Source: Cryobacterium tepidiphilum
Lineage (GTDB): Bacteria > Actinomycetota > Actinomycetes > Actinomycetales > Microbacteriaceae
Direction: 5' to 3'
NCBI RefSeq assembly: GCF_003716325.1
Contig: NZ_RDSR01000019.1
Coordinates: 1-60,810 of the forward strand
DNA: 60,810 nucleotides
The notes below the pieces were generated by a model. That model was not told where the DNA came from, did not search any database, and was given only the letters and a program-made list of their open reading frames with translations. Made by a program: the position numbers and the translations under genes. Shown here piece by piece: positions 8,648 to 17,094 of this stretch. The stretch's first letter is position 1, and each line of letters starts with the position of its first letter.

Positions 8648-9331
8648 TCAGGCCTGCAGGTTCCAGGCCTTCTGCCGCACGAGCACGTGCCCCCGGCTGG
8701 TGCTGAGGCGCGTCCACGGTCCCGTCCCGAGCAGATGCACCGGTTCGTCCGGTGAGAGGAAGCCGAGACTGAACGCGGCGAAGGCCGCGCCCGTGGGCAG
8801 GAAGTCGAACCCGCGCACCGGTGCGCCCCAGACCTCGGAACGCACGCGCTGCACGAGCTGCTCGCCCGTGCCGGCGGGGATCGCCGCGGCGACCTCGTCG
8901 ATGCCGGCGCGTGCCGCCTCGACCAGCCGCGCGGCATCCGTTTCGCCGTACCGTCGCCAGCCGCCCTTGGGCGGTGAGATGCCCGCCCACGTGACGGTGC
9001 TCACCTGTGTGGGCACCGTCACCGCAATGGCGTCCTCCGCGGTGGCCGGAGTGGCGGCGGTCTGCAGTCTCGCGACCCGGTCGAGCAGCGACCGGATCGG
9101 CACGACGACGTCGAGGTCGACCGGCTCGGTCAGGGCGAACGTGCGCAGCCCGAGCACGGTGGGCGTGTCGTCGAGGAGGCCGCGCGGGTACAGGATCGCG
9201 CTGTACACGGCGAGCACACCCGCGGCCGACATCAACCGCACCGAACCGTCCTCGACGCGCCCCGCCCGCGACAGGTAAACCTGCAGGTCACTGAGGGAAT
9301 GCGAATCGGGGAGGGAGAATGACTGGCTCAT
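8648..9331 (-). CDS. Conserved hypothetical protein
   Basis: 227 residues with no membrane segment or signal peptide. The sequence is well-formed and rich in Ala and Val, with conserved-looking patches (WAGISPPKGGWRRYGE, SEVWGAP, AAFSLGFL). It is seen as a conserved unnamed protein in related actinobacteria; I do not recognise a functional domain. AGGAGC precedes the ATG at 9331, and a TAGTTT hexamer lies just upstream. It is divergent from the thioesterase II gene, with 67 nt between them. Confidence 0.75.
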   Translation of the reverse strand: MSQSFSLPDSHSLSDLQVYLSRAGRVEDGSVRLMSAAGVLAVYSAILYPRGLLDDTPTVLGLRTFALTEPVDLDVVVPIRSLLDRVARLQTAATPATAEDAIAVTVPTQVSTVTWAGISPPKGGWRRYGETDAARLVEAARAGIDEVAAAIPAGTGEQLVQRVRSEVWGAPVRGFDFLPTGAAFAAFSLGFLSPDEPVHLLGTGPWTRLSTSRGHVLVRQKAWNLQA

Positions 9332-9398
9332 CTGCTCCTAAACTATCAAGGTACGGGCCGATTCACTGCGATTCGTTCCCGCCGCACGAGGAGGCCCC

Positions 9399-10271
9399 AT
9401 GCACGCACCGCTCGACGGACTCATCACCGCCCTGGACCTGGTGGACACCGGGGCGCGCACCAGCGAAGACATCTTCACCGGTCCGTCGCAGTGGATGCCG
9501 CATGGCCGCGTCTTCGGAGGGCAGGTGCTGGCTCAGTCACTGGTCGCCGCGACGCGCACCGTGGCCGACGACCGGCATGTGCACTCGATGCACGGCTACT
9601 TCCTGCGCCCCGGCGACGTCGACGAATCCATCACGTTCGCCGTCGACCGCATCCACGACGGCCGCTCGTTCTCGACCCGCCGCGTGCAGGCATACCAGAC
9701 CGGCCTGCCGATCCTGTCGATGATCGCGTCGTTCCAAGACGACGACGAGGGGCTCGTGCACCAGATCGAGATGCCCGGCGACATGCCCGACCCCGAGTCG
9801 CTGCCCAGCACGGCGGAGGTGCTCGGCCACCTCGACCACTCCGTGGCCCAGCACTGGGCGAACGATCGCCCTTTTGACATGCGGCACGTGCCGTCGCCGA
9901 TCTACCTCAAGGCCGACGGTGAGCGCACTAGTCACCAGGCGATCTGGATGAAGACCCTCGGCCCGCTGCCGGACGACCCGGATTTGCACCGGGCGGCGCT
10001 GGCGTACGCGAGCGACTACTCCATCATGGAGCCGGTGCTTCGCCGACACGGCCTGCCGTGGATCACGCCGGGGCTCAAGGTAGCCAGCCTGGACCACGCG
10101 ATGTGGTGGCACCGGTTCGGCCGCGTCGACGAATGGGTGCTGTATGTGCAGGACTCCCCCGCCGCCCAGGGCGGCCGGGGCCTCTCGCGCGGCAGCATCT
10201 TCAACCGCGACGGACTGCTGCTCGCGACCGTCGCCCAGGAGGGCATGGTCAGGATTCCCAGCCGGCGCTAG
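9399..10271 (+). CDS. tesB: Acyl-CoA thioesterase II
   Basis: 290 residues with the double hot-dog layout of TesB. The first domain has FGGQVLAQSLVAA and the DGRSFSTRRVQAYQ strand; the second has ASDYSIMEPVLRRHG, SLDHAMWWHRFGRVDEWVLY and the ending RGLSRGSIFNRDGLLLATVAQEG. The catalytic Asp/Gln/Thr network falls in these segments. It hydrolyses acyl-CoA to free acid and CoA. GAGGAGG lies 5 nt before the ATG. It converges on a second, single hot-dog thioesterase. Confidence 0.93.
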   Translation: MHAPLDGLITALDLVDTGARTSEDIFTGPSQWMPHGRVFGGQVLAQSLVAATRTVADDRHVHSMHGYFLRPGDVDESITFAVDRIHDGRSFSTRRVQAYQTGLPILSMIASFQDDDEGLVHQIEMPGDMPDPESLPSTAEVLGHLDHSVAQHWANDRPFDMRHVPSPIYLKADGERTSHQAIWMKTLGPLPDDPDLHRAALAYASDYSIMEPVLRRHGLPWITPGLKVASLDHAMWWHRFGRVDEWVLYVQDSPAAQGGRGLSRGSIFNRDGLLLATVAQEGMVRIPSRR

Positions 10272-10415
10272 GGCGGCCGGCCCTCACCTACCCGCGGCGG
10301 CACAGGCCGGCCCCGCCCGTGAGTCGCGGGGAATGCACCCTCCCGCGCCGCGCGAAGTTCGCACGTCAGCAGCGGGAGCGGCCGCGGCGGCCGGCCGCGC
10401 GGCATCCGCTGGCTG

Positions 10416-10892
10416 CTACCGACGGGCGAACTGCACGGGCTCCTCGAGGTACGGCGTCCACGCGGCGCGCTCGGTGTCGCTGATCTTGCGGGGCCGCCCG
10501 CTGGCGGCGTCGACGAGCACGATCGTCGTGCTGGCCCGCGCGAACTGCACCGCCGGGTCCGCACCCTCCGGGCTCCACACCTCGTAGCAGACCTCGAGGC
10601 TCGCGCCGCCGAGCTTCCCCAGCCACAGCCGCACGTCGACGGGTTGCCGGAGGTAGGGAATCGGTGCGAGGTACTCGATCTCCTGCCGGGCGATGAGCGT
10701 GAGCGTCGCGGCGCCGGGGCGACCGTCGAGCACCGCCGTGCTCGCGCCGACCGCGGACTCCTCGGTCTCGTCGCTCACCCAGAACGCGAGGATGCGCGCC
10801 TCCTCGAGGAGGCGCAGCATCTCGGCGTTGTTGACGTGCCCATAGGCGTCGAGGTCCGACCAGCGGAGGCGGATGGGAACGTTGAGCTTCAC
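10416..10892 (-). CDS. Acyl-CoA thioesterase, 4HBT hot-dog family
   Basis: 158 residues. The start motif RLRWSDLDAYGHVNNAEMLRLLEEAR, with catalytic Asp in the WSDLDxxGHVNN pattern, identifies the YbgC/4-hydroxybenzoyl-CoA thioesterase family. The GTG at 10892 is taken as the start because the protein begins directly before this motif and 8 nt after the ettA stop; no clear ribosome site exists, which suggests translational coupling to ettA. The natural acyl-CoA substrate is unknown. Confidence 0.87.
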   Translation of the reverse strand: MKLNVPIRLRWSDLDAYGHVNNAEMLRLLEEARILAFWVSDETEESAVGASTAVLDGRPGAATLTLIARQEIEYLAPIPYLRQPVDVRLWLGKLGGASLEVCYEVWSPEGADPAVQFARASTTIVLVDAASGRPRKISDTERAAWTPYLEEPVQFARR

Positions 10893-10900
10893 GGCCGGGC

Positions 10901-12583
10901 CTAGTCGCGGGTGAGCTTGCGGTACGCGGAGCGATGCGGCTTGGCGGCGTCGGGCCCGAGGCGCTCGATCTTGTTCTGCTCGTACGCCTCGAAGTTCCCC
11001 TCGAACCAGTACCAGTTCGCCGGGTTCTCCTCGGTGCCCTCGTAGGCGAGGATGTGCGTGGCGATGCGGTCGAGGAACCACCGGTCGTGGGTGATCACTA
11101 CGGCGCAGCCGGGGAATTCGAGCAGCGCGTTCTCGAGCGAGCCCAGGGTCTCCACGTCGAGGTCGTTGGTCGGTTCGTCGAGGAGGAGCAGGTTTCCGCC
11201 CTGCTTCAGGGTCAGTGCCAGGTTCAGCCGGTTGCGCTCACCGCCGGAGAGCACGCCCGCCTTCTTCTGCTGGTCCGGTCCCTTGAACCCGAAGGTGGAG
11301 ACGTAGGCACGCGACGGGATCTCGCTCTTGCCGACCTGGATGAAGTCCTGGCCGTCGGAGACGACCTCCCAGAGAGTCTTGTTCGGGTCGATGCCGCCGC
11401 GGCTCTGGTCGACGTACGAGATGTCGACCGTCTCGCCGACCTTCAAGGTGCCGTCATCGAGCGACTCAAGTCCGACGATTGTTTTGAACAGCGTGGTCTT
11501 GCCGACGCCGTTCGGTCCGATGACACCGACGATGCCATTGCGGGGCAGGGTGAAGCTGAGGCCGTCGATCAGGATGCGGTCGTCGAACTGCTTGCGCAGG
11601 CCCTTGGCGTCGATGACCTGCGAACCGAGACGCGGGCCGACGGGGATCTGGATCTCTTCGAAGTCGAGCTTCCTGGTGCGCTCGGCCTCGGCGACCATTT
11701 CGTCGTACCGGGCGAGGCGCGCCTTGGACTTGGCCTGGCGTCCCTTGGAATTGGAGCGCACCCATTCGAGCTCGTCGGCGAGGCGCCTGGACAGCTTGGC
11801 GTCCTTCTTGCCCTGCACCTGCAGACGCTCCTGCTTCTTCTCGAGGTAGGTCGAGTAGTTGCCCTCGTAGGGGTAGAGGTGCCCCCGGTCGACCTCGGCG
11901 ATCCATTCCGCGACGTGGTCGAGGAAGTACCGGTCGTGGGTGACGGCGAGGACAGCGCCGGGGTACTTGGCCAGATGCTGCTCGAGCCAGAGCACGCTCT
12001 CGGCGTCGAGGTGGTTGGTGGGCTCATCGAGCAGCAGCAGGTCGGGCTTCTGCAGCAGGAGCTTGGTGAGCGCCACGCGGCGCTTCTCACCACCGGAGAG
12101 GTTGGCAACGGAGGCGTCGCCCGGCGGGGTGCGCAGCGCGTCCATCGCCTGCTCGAGCTGCGAGTCGAGGTCCCAGGCGTCGGCGTGGTCGATCTCCTCC
12201 TGGAGCACGCCCATTTCGGCCAGGAGCGTGTCGAAGTCGGCGTCGGGTTCGGCCATCGCCGCGGAGATCTCGTTGAAGCGGTCGAGCTTGCCCTTGATCT
12301 CGCCCACGCCTTCCTGCACGTTCTCGAGCACTGTCTTCGACTCGTCGAGTTCCGGTTCCTGCATGAGGATGCCGACGCTGAAGCCGGGTGTGAGTTTCGC
12401 CTCACCGTTGCTCGGGGTGTCGAGCCCGGCCATGATCTTCAGAATGGTGGACTTACCGGCACCGTTCGGGCCCACGACGCCGATCTTCGCGCCGGGGAGG
12501 AACGACATCGTGACGTCGTCGAGGATGAGCTTGTCGCCGACCGCCTTGCGGGCGCGGACCATCGAGTAAATATATTCGGCCAT
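10901..12583 (-). CDS. ettA: Energy-dependent translational throttle protein EttA (ABC-F ATPase)
   Basis: 560 residues with two ABC cassettes in one chain and no membrane segments. The first Walker A, GPNGAGKST, is at 38-46, followed by signature LSGGEKRRVAL, Walker B LLLLDEPTNHLD, the linker 'arm' and the second cassette with GPNGVGKTT and LLLLDEPTNDLD. ABC-F proteins of this subtype bind the ribosomal E site and gate translation according to the ATP/ADP ratio. TAGACT ends 7 nt before the ATG with no ribosome site, so it is likely leaderless. Upstream partner of the thioesterase gene. Confidence 0.95.
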   Translation of the reverse strand: MAEYIYSMVRARKAVGDKLILDDVTMSFLPGAKIGVVGPNGAGKSTILKIMAGLDTPSNGEAKLTPGFSVGILMQEPELDESKTVLENVQEGVGEIKGKLDRFNEISAAMAEPDADFDTLLAEMGVLQEEIDHADAWDLDSQLEQAMDALRTPPGDASVANLSGGEKRRVALTKLLLQKPDLLLLDEPTNHLDAESVLWLEQHLAKYPGAVLAVTHDRYFLDHVAEWIAEVDRGHLYPYEGNYSTYLEKKQERLQVQGKKDAKLSRRLADELEWVRSNSKGRQAKSKARLARYDEMVAEAERTRKLDFEEIQIPVGPRLGSQVIDAKGLRKQFDDRILIDGLSFTLPRNGIVGVIGPNGVGKTTLFKTIVGLESLDDGTLKVGETVDISYVDQSRGGIDPNKTLWEVVSDGQDFIQVGKSEIPSRAYVSTFGFKGPDQQKKAGVLSGGERNRLNLALTLKQGGNLLLLDEPTNDLDVETLGSLENALLEFPGCAVVITHDRWFLDRIATHILAYEGTEENPANWYWFEGNFEAYEQNKIERLGPDAAKPHRSAYRKLTRD

Positions 12584-12590
12584 GGTCCTA

Positions 12591-12596
12591 AGTCTA
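12591..12596 (-). promoter_or_regulatory. -10 element TAGACT of a leaderless ettA promoter
   Basis: Read on the minus strand, TAGACT is followed by 7 nt and then the ettA ATG at 12583. Confidence 0.6.
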
Positions 12597-13100
12597 TTTG
12601 GCGCTGGAGCCCAGCAGGCACCGGCCCGTGCCGAGCAGGGGCGCCACCATGCTGTGGTAGCCCTTGTCTTCCGGGCCCCGCTGCCCGACGATGCATTCTC
12701 CGTTGAAGCGCACCGAGAACTGGATCGAGTCGGCCTCGAGGTCGGCCGTCGTGCGGTCCGGCGTCACCTCCATGTCGCCCCGGTCGAACCCGGCGACGAC
12801 GAGGGCATCGACCAGCGCGGCGCCGGAGGCCGACGGGTCCTTCGCCAGGACCGCCTTCACCGTCATATCGAAGAATGCGAGGTTCTGTTCGGCGGACAAC
12901 GACGGGTCGAGCGACGGGATCGGGGTGGGGGTGGGTGTCGCGACGGGGCTCGACGGCGCGGGCGAGCCCGGGTCGTGCGCCCCGCCTTCGGCAGCGGTGC
13001 AGCCGGCAAGGCAGCCCACGGATGCCAGTGCCACGATTGTGAGCGCGGCCGGCCCCCATGCGCGACGCCGACCGGTCGCCGTTCCCCCGTGGTTCCGCAC
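12594..13100 (-). CDS. Lipoprotein of the DUF6993 type
   Basis: 168 residues with an N-terminal signal ending in a lipobox LAGC near residue 33, then a Pro/Ser/Thr-rich linker and a compact C-terminal domain (SLSAEQNLAFFDMTVKAVL, SIQFSVRFNGECIVGQRG, MVAPLLGTGRCLLG) that matches the small DUF6993 lipoproteins of Microbacteriaceae. It is predicted to be anchored on the outer face of the membrane. Function unknown. Its 3' end overlaps the ettA promoter region. It follows the SSB gene in the same direction. Confidence 0.8.
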   Translation of the reverse strand: MRNHGGTATGRRRAWGPAALTIVALASVGCLAGCTAAEGGAHDPGSPAPSSPVATPTPTPIPSLDPSLSAEQNLAFFDMTVKAVLAKDPSASGAALVDALVVAGFDRGDMEVTPDRTTADLEADSIQFSVRFNGECIVGQRGPEDKGYHSMVAPLLGTGRCLLGSSAK

Positions 13101-13136
13101 TCCGACGTCCTCCCCCGCGCCGCGTCGTGCGGCCCG

Positions 13137-13670
13137 CTACGAGTCTACGTCGGCCAGCCCGCGCATCTCGTTGCCGGGCGACGGCAGGAATCCGTCGCCC
13201 GCGACCGGGCGAGGCTCCGTCACCCGATCGACGAACGGGTCACGCGGCATCGGCTCCGCCTCCCGGTCCGGCACCGCCGCATCCGCTGCCGCCTGTGCGG
13301 CGGACGCGGGCGATGGCGCGCTCCGAACCGGCGTCGTCGTGCACCAGAACAGGTCGTGCCCCACGGCATCAGCCTCGAGGTCCATGCTCGTTCCCCGCTT
13401 GTCGTCCTTCTCCCAATTTCGCACTTTGAGGCGCCCGGTCACCAGCACGTGGTCGCCCTTGTTGATGGAGCGCGCCAGGTTGAACGCCAAGTGCCGGAAG
13501 CCTGAGACGTTGTACCAGTTCGTTCCGGCGTCGACCCAGGCCTTCTTGTCCTTGTCGAAGCGGCGCAGGCCCGACGCCAGCCGGAAGGTCGTAATCGGCA
13601 GCCCGGATGCGGTGACATAGTGCTTGGGCGGGGTTCCCACCACTCCGGTGACGGTGGTCATGTCGTTCAT
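13137..13670 (-). CDS. ssb: Single-stranded DNA-binding protein (paralogue without acidic tip)
   Basis: 177 residues. Residues 3-110 form the SSB OB-fold (TVTGVVGTPPKHYV, FRLASGLRRFD, WYNVSGFRHLAFNLARSINKGDHVLVTGRL). The C-terminus is Pro/Ala-rich and ends LADVDS instead of the acidic DDDIPF-type tip that recruits partner proteins in the main SSB. It is therefore probably a secondary SSB. The ATG at 13670 has only a weak purine run upstream. It is divergent from the aldo/keto reductase gene. Confidence 0.85.
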   Translation of the reverse strand: MNDMTTVTGVVGTPPKHYVTASGLPITTFRLASGLRRFDKDKKAWVDAGTNWYNVSGFRHLAFNLARSINKGDHVLVTGRLKVRNWEKDDKRGTSMDLEADAVGHDLFWCTTTPVRSAPSPASAAQAAADAAVPDREAEPMPRDPFVDRVTEPRPVAGDGFLPSPGNEMRGLADVDS

Positions 13671-13877
13671 TGCTCTCTCGCTCTCTCTCGGTGGTTCTGG
13701 ATGCTCGCAGGAGGTTCGGGGACGACCACTCGTGCCGGTCATCGCCGCCCCCGAACCATCAGCGAGTCTGCGCCCACAGAACGCTCCAGACGCAGGGCGC
13801 TTCAGATCGGTGGAGAGCCTCCAGCGCTTACGTGCTTGGGGAGGAAGCCGAGCGGGCGCCGGCAGGGCGCATCCGGT

Positions 13878-13883
13878 TACAGT
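13878..13883 (+). promoter_or_regulatory. -10 element TACAGT of a leaderless promoter
   Basis: TACAGT is followed by 6 nt and the ATG of the aldo/keto reductase at 13890. Confidence 0.6.
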
Positions 13884-13889
13884 GGCCCC

Positions 13890-14897
13890 ATGACCTTCAT
13901 CGCTGACGAAAACCGTTATGACTCGATGCCGTACCGGCGGTGCGGAAAGCGCGGGCTGGTGCTGCCGGCACTCTCGCTCGGCCTCTGGCACAATTTCGGC
14001 GACGAGCGGTCCCGGGAGACGCAGCGGGCGATCCTCCGTCGCGCGTTCGACCTCGGCGTGACTCACTTCGACCTGGCCAACAACTACGGCCCTCCCCCCG
14101 GCTCGGCGGAGAGCAACTTCGGCCGCATTTTCGCGCAGGACTTCCGTCGATACCGCGACGAGCTCATCATCTCGACCAAGGCCGGCTATGACATGTGGCC
14201 GGGCCCCTATGGTGACGGCGGATCGCGCAAGTACCTGCTGTCGTCGCTCGACGCGAGCCTCGGCCGCATGGGCCTGGACTACGTCGACATCTTCTACTCG
14301 CACCGTTTCGACCCCGACACGCCCATCGAGGAGACCATGGGCGCCCTCGCCACGGCGGTGCACCAGGGCAAGGCGCTGTACGTGGGCATCTCCAACTACG
14401 AGCCGGAGCAGACGGAGGCCGCAGCCGCCGCCCTGGCCGAGCACAACGTGCCGCTCCTGATCCACCAGCCGCGCTACAACATGTTCGATCGCCACATCGA
14501 ACAGGGCCTGTTCCCCGTGCTCGAGAAGCTGGGAATGGGAAGCATCGTCTTCTCCCCGCTTGCCCAGGGCCTGCTCACCGACCGCTACCTCAGCGGCGAC
14601 GTGCCCGCCGACTCCCGTATTGCGACCAGCCGGTTCCTGACCACCAAGGCACTGAGCCCGACGTACCTGGAGCGGGCGCGGGCGCTCAATGACATCGCCG
14701 CCGGCCGCGGACAGAGCCTGGCGCAGCTGGCCCTCACCTGGATCCTGCGCCAGGAGGCCGTGACATCCGTTCTCGTCGGCGCGTCGAGCGTGGCGCAACT
14801 CGAGCAGAACATCGCCGCCCTCGACGCCTCCCCGCTCGACGAGCAGGAGATCGCCGCGATCGAGCCCTACGCGGTGCACGGGACTGCCAAGCGGTAG
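13890..14897 (+). CDS. Aldo/keto reductase, L-glyceraldehyde 3-phosphate reductase-like
   Basis: 335 residues. The catalytic-Tyr segment HFDLANNYGPPPGSAESNFG, the lysine segment IISTKAGYDMWPGPYGDGGS and the late GQSLAQLALTWILR motif match the YghZ/GprA subfamily of aldo/keto reductases, which reduce small aldehydes such as L-glyceraldehyde 3-phosphate or methylglyoxal using NADPH. The protein starts exactly where a TANNNT promoter element predicts transcription to start. A hairpin follows the stop at 14911-14941. Confidence 0.9.
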   Translation: MTFIADENRYDSMPYRRCGKRGLVLPALSLGLWHNFGDERSRETQRAILRRAFDLGVTHFDLANNYGPPPGSAESNFGRIFAQDFRRYRDELIISTKAGYDMWPGPYGDGGSRKYLLSSLDASLGRMGLDYVDIFYSHRFDPDTPIEETMGALATAVHQGKALYVGISNYEPEQTEAAAAALAEHNVPLLIHQPRYNMFDRHIEQGLFPVLEKLGMGSIVFSPLAQGLLTDRYLSGDVPADSRIATSRFLTTKALSPTYLERARALNDIAAGRGQSLAQLALTWILRQEAVTSVLVGASSVAQLEQNIAALDASPLDEQEIAAIEPYAVHGTAKR

Positions 14898-14910
14898 CCG
14901 GCGTGTCGGT

Positions 14911-14941
14911 GGCGGGCGTTACGGTCGACGCAACACCCGCC
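14911..14941 (+). terminator. Hairpin after aldo/keto reductase gene
   Basis: GGCGGGCGTT (14911-14920) pairs with AACACCCGCC (14932-14941), one mismatch, loop of 11 nt. No T-run follows. It could also influence the small downstream gene, whose start is 21 nt later. Confidence 0.4.
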
Positions 14942-14961
14942 ATCCACTTCGGAGGTCCGAC

Positions 14962-15192
14962 GTGAACCGTACGCTCACCACCCCGCGCACCATCGGCAGC
15001 TGCACACTGGTGCCCGTCAAAGACGGCCTCTGGCGCGTCCTCGACCGATCGGGTGCGGTGCTCGGGCACGTCGAACGCAGAACGGATGCCGCGGGCGACC
15101 GGTTCGCCGCCCGGCGCCTTGTCGCCGCCACCCGCACCTACGACCTCGGCCTGTTCTGGCGCGTGGAGGACGCGGTGGACTGCTTCCGCTAG
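14962..15192 (+). CDS. Small hypothetical protein
   Basis: 76 residues from a GTG preceded by GGAGG (CGGAGGTCCGAC). It reads as a compact beta-rich domain (GSCTLVPVKDGLWRVLD, VLGHVER, DLGLFWRVEDAVDCFR) with no membrane segment. No family is recognised. It lies in line between the aldo/keto reductase gene and a membrane-anchored hypothetical gene. Confidence 0.55.
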   Translation: MNRTLTTPRTIGSCTLVPVKDGLWRVLDRSGAVLGHVERRTDAAGDRFAARRLVAATRTYDLGLFWRVEDAVDCFR

Positions 15193-15245
15193 GGGCGACA
15201 TGCGGCACACCGCCTGGCTTCCGCGGCGATCCCGCACGCTGGGGA

Positions 15246-15251
15246 TACAGT
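15246..15251 (+). promoter_or_regulatory. -10 element TACAGT of a leaderless promoter
   Basis: TACAGT is followed by 7 nt and the ATG at 15259; no ribosome site is present. Confidence 0.6.
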
Positions 15252-15258
15252 TCGGCAC

Positions 15259-15990
15259 ATGCAGTGGTGGAATAGCTTCGTCCAGTGGTTCACAGATGCC
15301 GACTCGCTTCCGGTTCTCTTCGGTGCTGTCGTGCTCGTCGTCGCAAGTGTGCTCGCGACCTGGGCGTCGCGGAGCGCGATCAAGTCGCTGGTGCGCCAGC
15401 GCGACCGCGAGCAGCAGGCCGCCGTCATCGCGACGCTGGTCGACGCCGCAATCGAGATGTCCAGCTGGAACTCGCTCAGCCCCCAGGAGCAGCTGCTGGT
15501 CGACCGGGCAGCCGGACAGGCCGACATCCAGTTGCGCCTGCTTCCCGTGCGCGGGTCCGCCCTCGCGGCCGAATGGGCCTCACACCAGCTGGCCGAGATC
15601 CGGCTGACCTCCGGCGCGTTCGGTTACCAGAGCGACGCCGTGCTCCACGAGTTCCGCGACCGGCTCCTGGACTGGCAGGCGAAGCCGGGCAAGACCCGCA
15701 AGGTCTTCCAGTCCGACCTTGAGCGGTGGCAGTCGCAGGGCACCACGCGTCCCTCCCCCGCCGCACTGCTCGGGGAGCAGGAGGATTGGACGCCGCGGCA
15801 GGCGCGCGACGACCGCGCTCCGGAGACGAATCTTCTCAGCCCGGCACGCTCCCGCTCCGCCGCGCCGGCGCCGCTCGGCAACGAGGAGGCGCCGCACGAG
15901 GCGACCCAGCGCCTCATCGACGATGTGGAAGCACTCGAGGTGCGCCCCACCGGCGCCGGGAGCCACTCGGCACCCGTACTCCCGGCCTGA
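15259..15990 (+). CDS. Membrane-anchored hypothetical protein
   Basis: 243 residues. One N-terminal membrane helix (about residues 18-38, VLFGAVVLVVASVLATWASR) is followed by a cytoplasmic helical domain (residues 45-165) and a Pro/Ala/Glu-rich tail that is probably disordered. No catalytic motif is visible. Such small anchored proteins are common and unassigned in Microbacteriaceae. The gene converges on nadE with 7 nt between the stops. Confidence 0.75.
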   Translation: MQWWNSFVQWFTDADSLPVLFGAVVLVVASVLATWASRSAIKSLVRQRDREQQAAVIATLVDAAIEMSSWNSLSPQEQLLVDRAAGQADIQLRLLPVRGSALAAEWASHQLAEIRLTSGAFGYQSDAVLHEFRDRLLDWQAKPGKTRKVFQSDLERWQSQGTTRPSPAALLGEQEDWTPRQARDDRAPETNLLSPARSRSAAPAPLGNEEAPHEATQRLIDDVEALEVRPTGAGSHSAPVLPA

Positions 15991-15997
15991 GGCCTCC

Positions 15998-16819
15998 TCA
16001 CCGCCACCAGGTGTCGGCCGGCACCACGGGCAGGTTTCGCTTGTGCCTCGTGCTGAGGTAGCGCGCTTCAATGGACTCGGCCGCCGCGGGGTCGATATCG
16101 TGCCCTTCGAGATACGCGTCGATGTCGTCGTAGCTGAGGCCCAGGTTCGCCTCGTCGGTCTGGCCGGGGTTCGTGTCGAGGAGGTCGGCTGTCGGCACCT
16201 TGAGGTAGAGGCGCTCATCCGCGCCCAGCTCTTTCAGCAGTGAGCGACCCTGGCGTTTGGTGAGGCCCGACAGCGGCAGCACGTCGGCGCCACCGTCGCC
16301 GAACTTCGTGTAGAAACCTGTGACGGCTTCAGCGGCATGGTCGGTGCCGACCACCACGGCGCCCGTCTGACCGGCGATCGCATACTGGGCGATCATGCGC
16401 GCCCGGGCCTTCACATTGCCCTTGTTGAAGTCCGTCAACGGTTCGCCCATGCTGTCGGCGTATTCGGCCTCGAAGCCATCGACGGCGCGCTGGATGTTGA
16501 AGGTCACGGCCTGCTTGGCCCGGATGAAACGCAAGGCGAGTTGCGCGTCGTCTTCATCGCGCTGTACGGCGTACGGCAGACGCACGGGGAGGAAACGCGC
16601 CTCGACTCCGTCAGCCGCCAAGTCCTCAACCGCCAGCTGGCAGAGTCTGCCGGCGAGGGTGGAGTCCTGTCCGCCGCTGATGCCCAGCACGAGGCCACTG
16701 GCGCCCGTGCTGCGGAGGTAGTCGGCGAGGAACGCGACGCGCCGCTCGATCTCGGTCCGCGGGTCAATCGTGGGTGACACGTGGAGGTCGGCGATGATTC
16801 GTGCCTGCAGGTCGCGCAT
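15998..16819 (-). CDS. nadE: Ammonia-dependent NAD+ synthetase
   Basis: 273 residues, the length of the short NH3-dependent enzymes without a glutaminase domain. The P-loop-like PPi motif [14 protein letters not shown] is near residues 43-56, and the [20 protein letters not shown] segment is typical. It converts deamido-NAD, ATP and ammonia to NAD in the cytoplasm. TAGATT ends 6 nt upstream of the ATG, so the message is likely leaderless. Confidence 0.95.
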   Translation of the reverse strand: MRDLQARIIADLHVSPTIDPRTEIERRVAFLADYLRSTGASGLVLGISGGQDSTLAGRLCQLAVEDLAADGVEARFLPVRLPYAVQRDEDDAQLALRFIRAKQAVTFNIQRAVDGFEAEYADSMGEPLTDFNKGNVKARARMIAQYAIAGQTGAVVVGTDHAAEAVTGFYTKFGDGGADVLPLSGLTKRQGRSLLKELGADERLYLKVPTADLLDTNPGQTDEANLGLSYDDIDAYLEGHDIDPAAAESIEARYLSTRHKRNLPVVPADTWWR

Positions 16820-16825
16820 TCCCCG

Positions 16826-16831
16826 AATCTA
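16826..16831 (-). promoter_or_regulatory. -10 element TAGATT of a leaderless nadE promoter
   Basis: On the minus strand TAGATT is followed by 6 nt and the nadE ATG at 16819. Confidence 0.6.
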
Positions 16832-16930
16832 CCAAAGGGCGCGCGTCCGCCAAGGACGACATCCGCTGCCCAGCAGACGGGCAACCGGTCGCCGTCGGTG
16901 AACGGCCCACGCATTAGACTCGGTACGCCC

Positions 16931-16965
16931 GCCTCCGTAGCTCAGGTGTCTAGCATTGGTTAGCA
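16931..16965 (+). repeat. Degenerate duplicate of the tRNA 5' half
   Basis: GCCTCCGTAGCTCAG (16931-16945) repeats the acceptor/D-arm start of the tRNA at 16979 and is followed by TTGGTTAGCA, which resembles a D-loop plus stem. There is no anticodon arm. TAGACT at 16915-16920 could be the promoter, placing this remnant in the tRNA leader. Confidence 0.5.
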
Positions 16966-16978
16966 TGGGCTGGTGCCT

Positions 16979-17050
16979 CCCCCCGTAGCTCAGCGGAAGA
17001 GCACGCGGTTTCTACCCGCACGGCCGGGGGTTCGAATCCCTCCGGGGGGA
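16979..17050 (+). tRNA. tRNA-Arg (TCT)
   Basis: A cloverleaf can be drawn by hand: acceptor CCCCCCG/CGGGGGG, D-stem GCTC/GAGC, anticodon loop TTTCTAC, five-base variable loop, T-stem GGGGG/CCCTC with loop TTCGAAT, discriminator A. The anticodon reads TCT. The top pair of the anticodon stem is a C-A mismatch. CCA is not encoded. Identity rests on the anticodon only. Confidence 0.75.
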
Positions 17051-17094
17051 CTACGTGGCTGTGGCCTCGGTTCGGCTTGGCCGAGTTCGACAGG

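Noticed and set aside
10275..10310. GGCCGGCC repeats between the two thioesterase genes as a special element
   Set aside because: Simple GC-rich self-complementary words in a convergent gap; a weak terminator is possible but nothing more is supported.
17052..17094. CTCGGTTCGGC...GGCCGAG hairpin after tRNA-Arg as a mobile palindrome
   Set aside because: Short stem with mismatches and no second copy in the window; more likely the tRNA terminator region.
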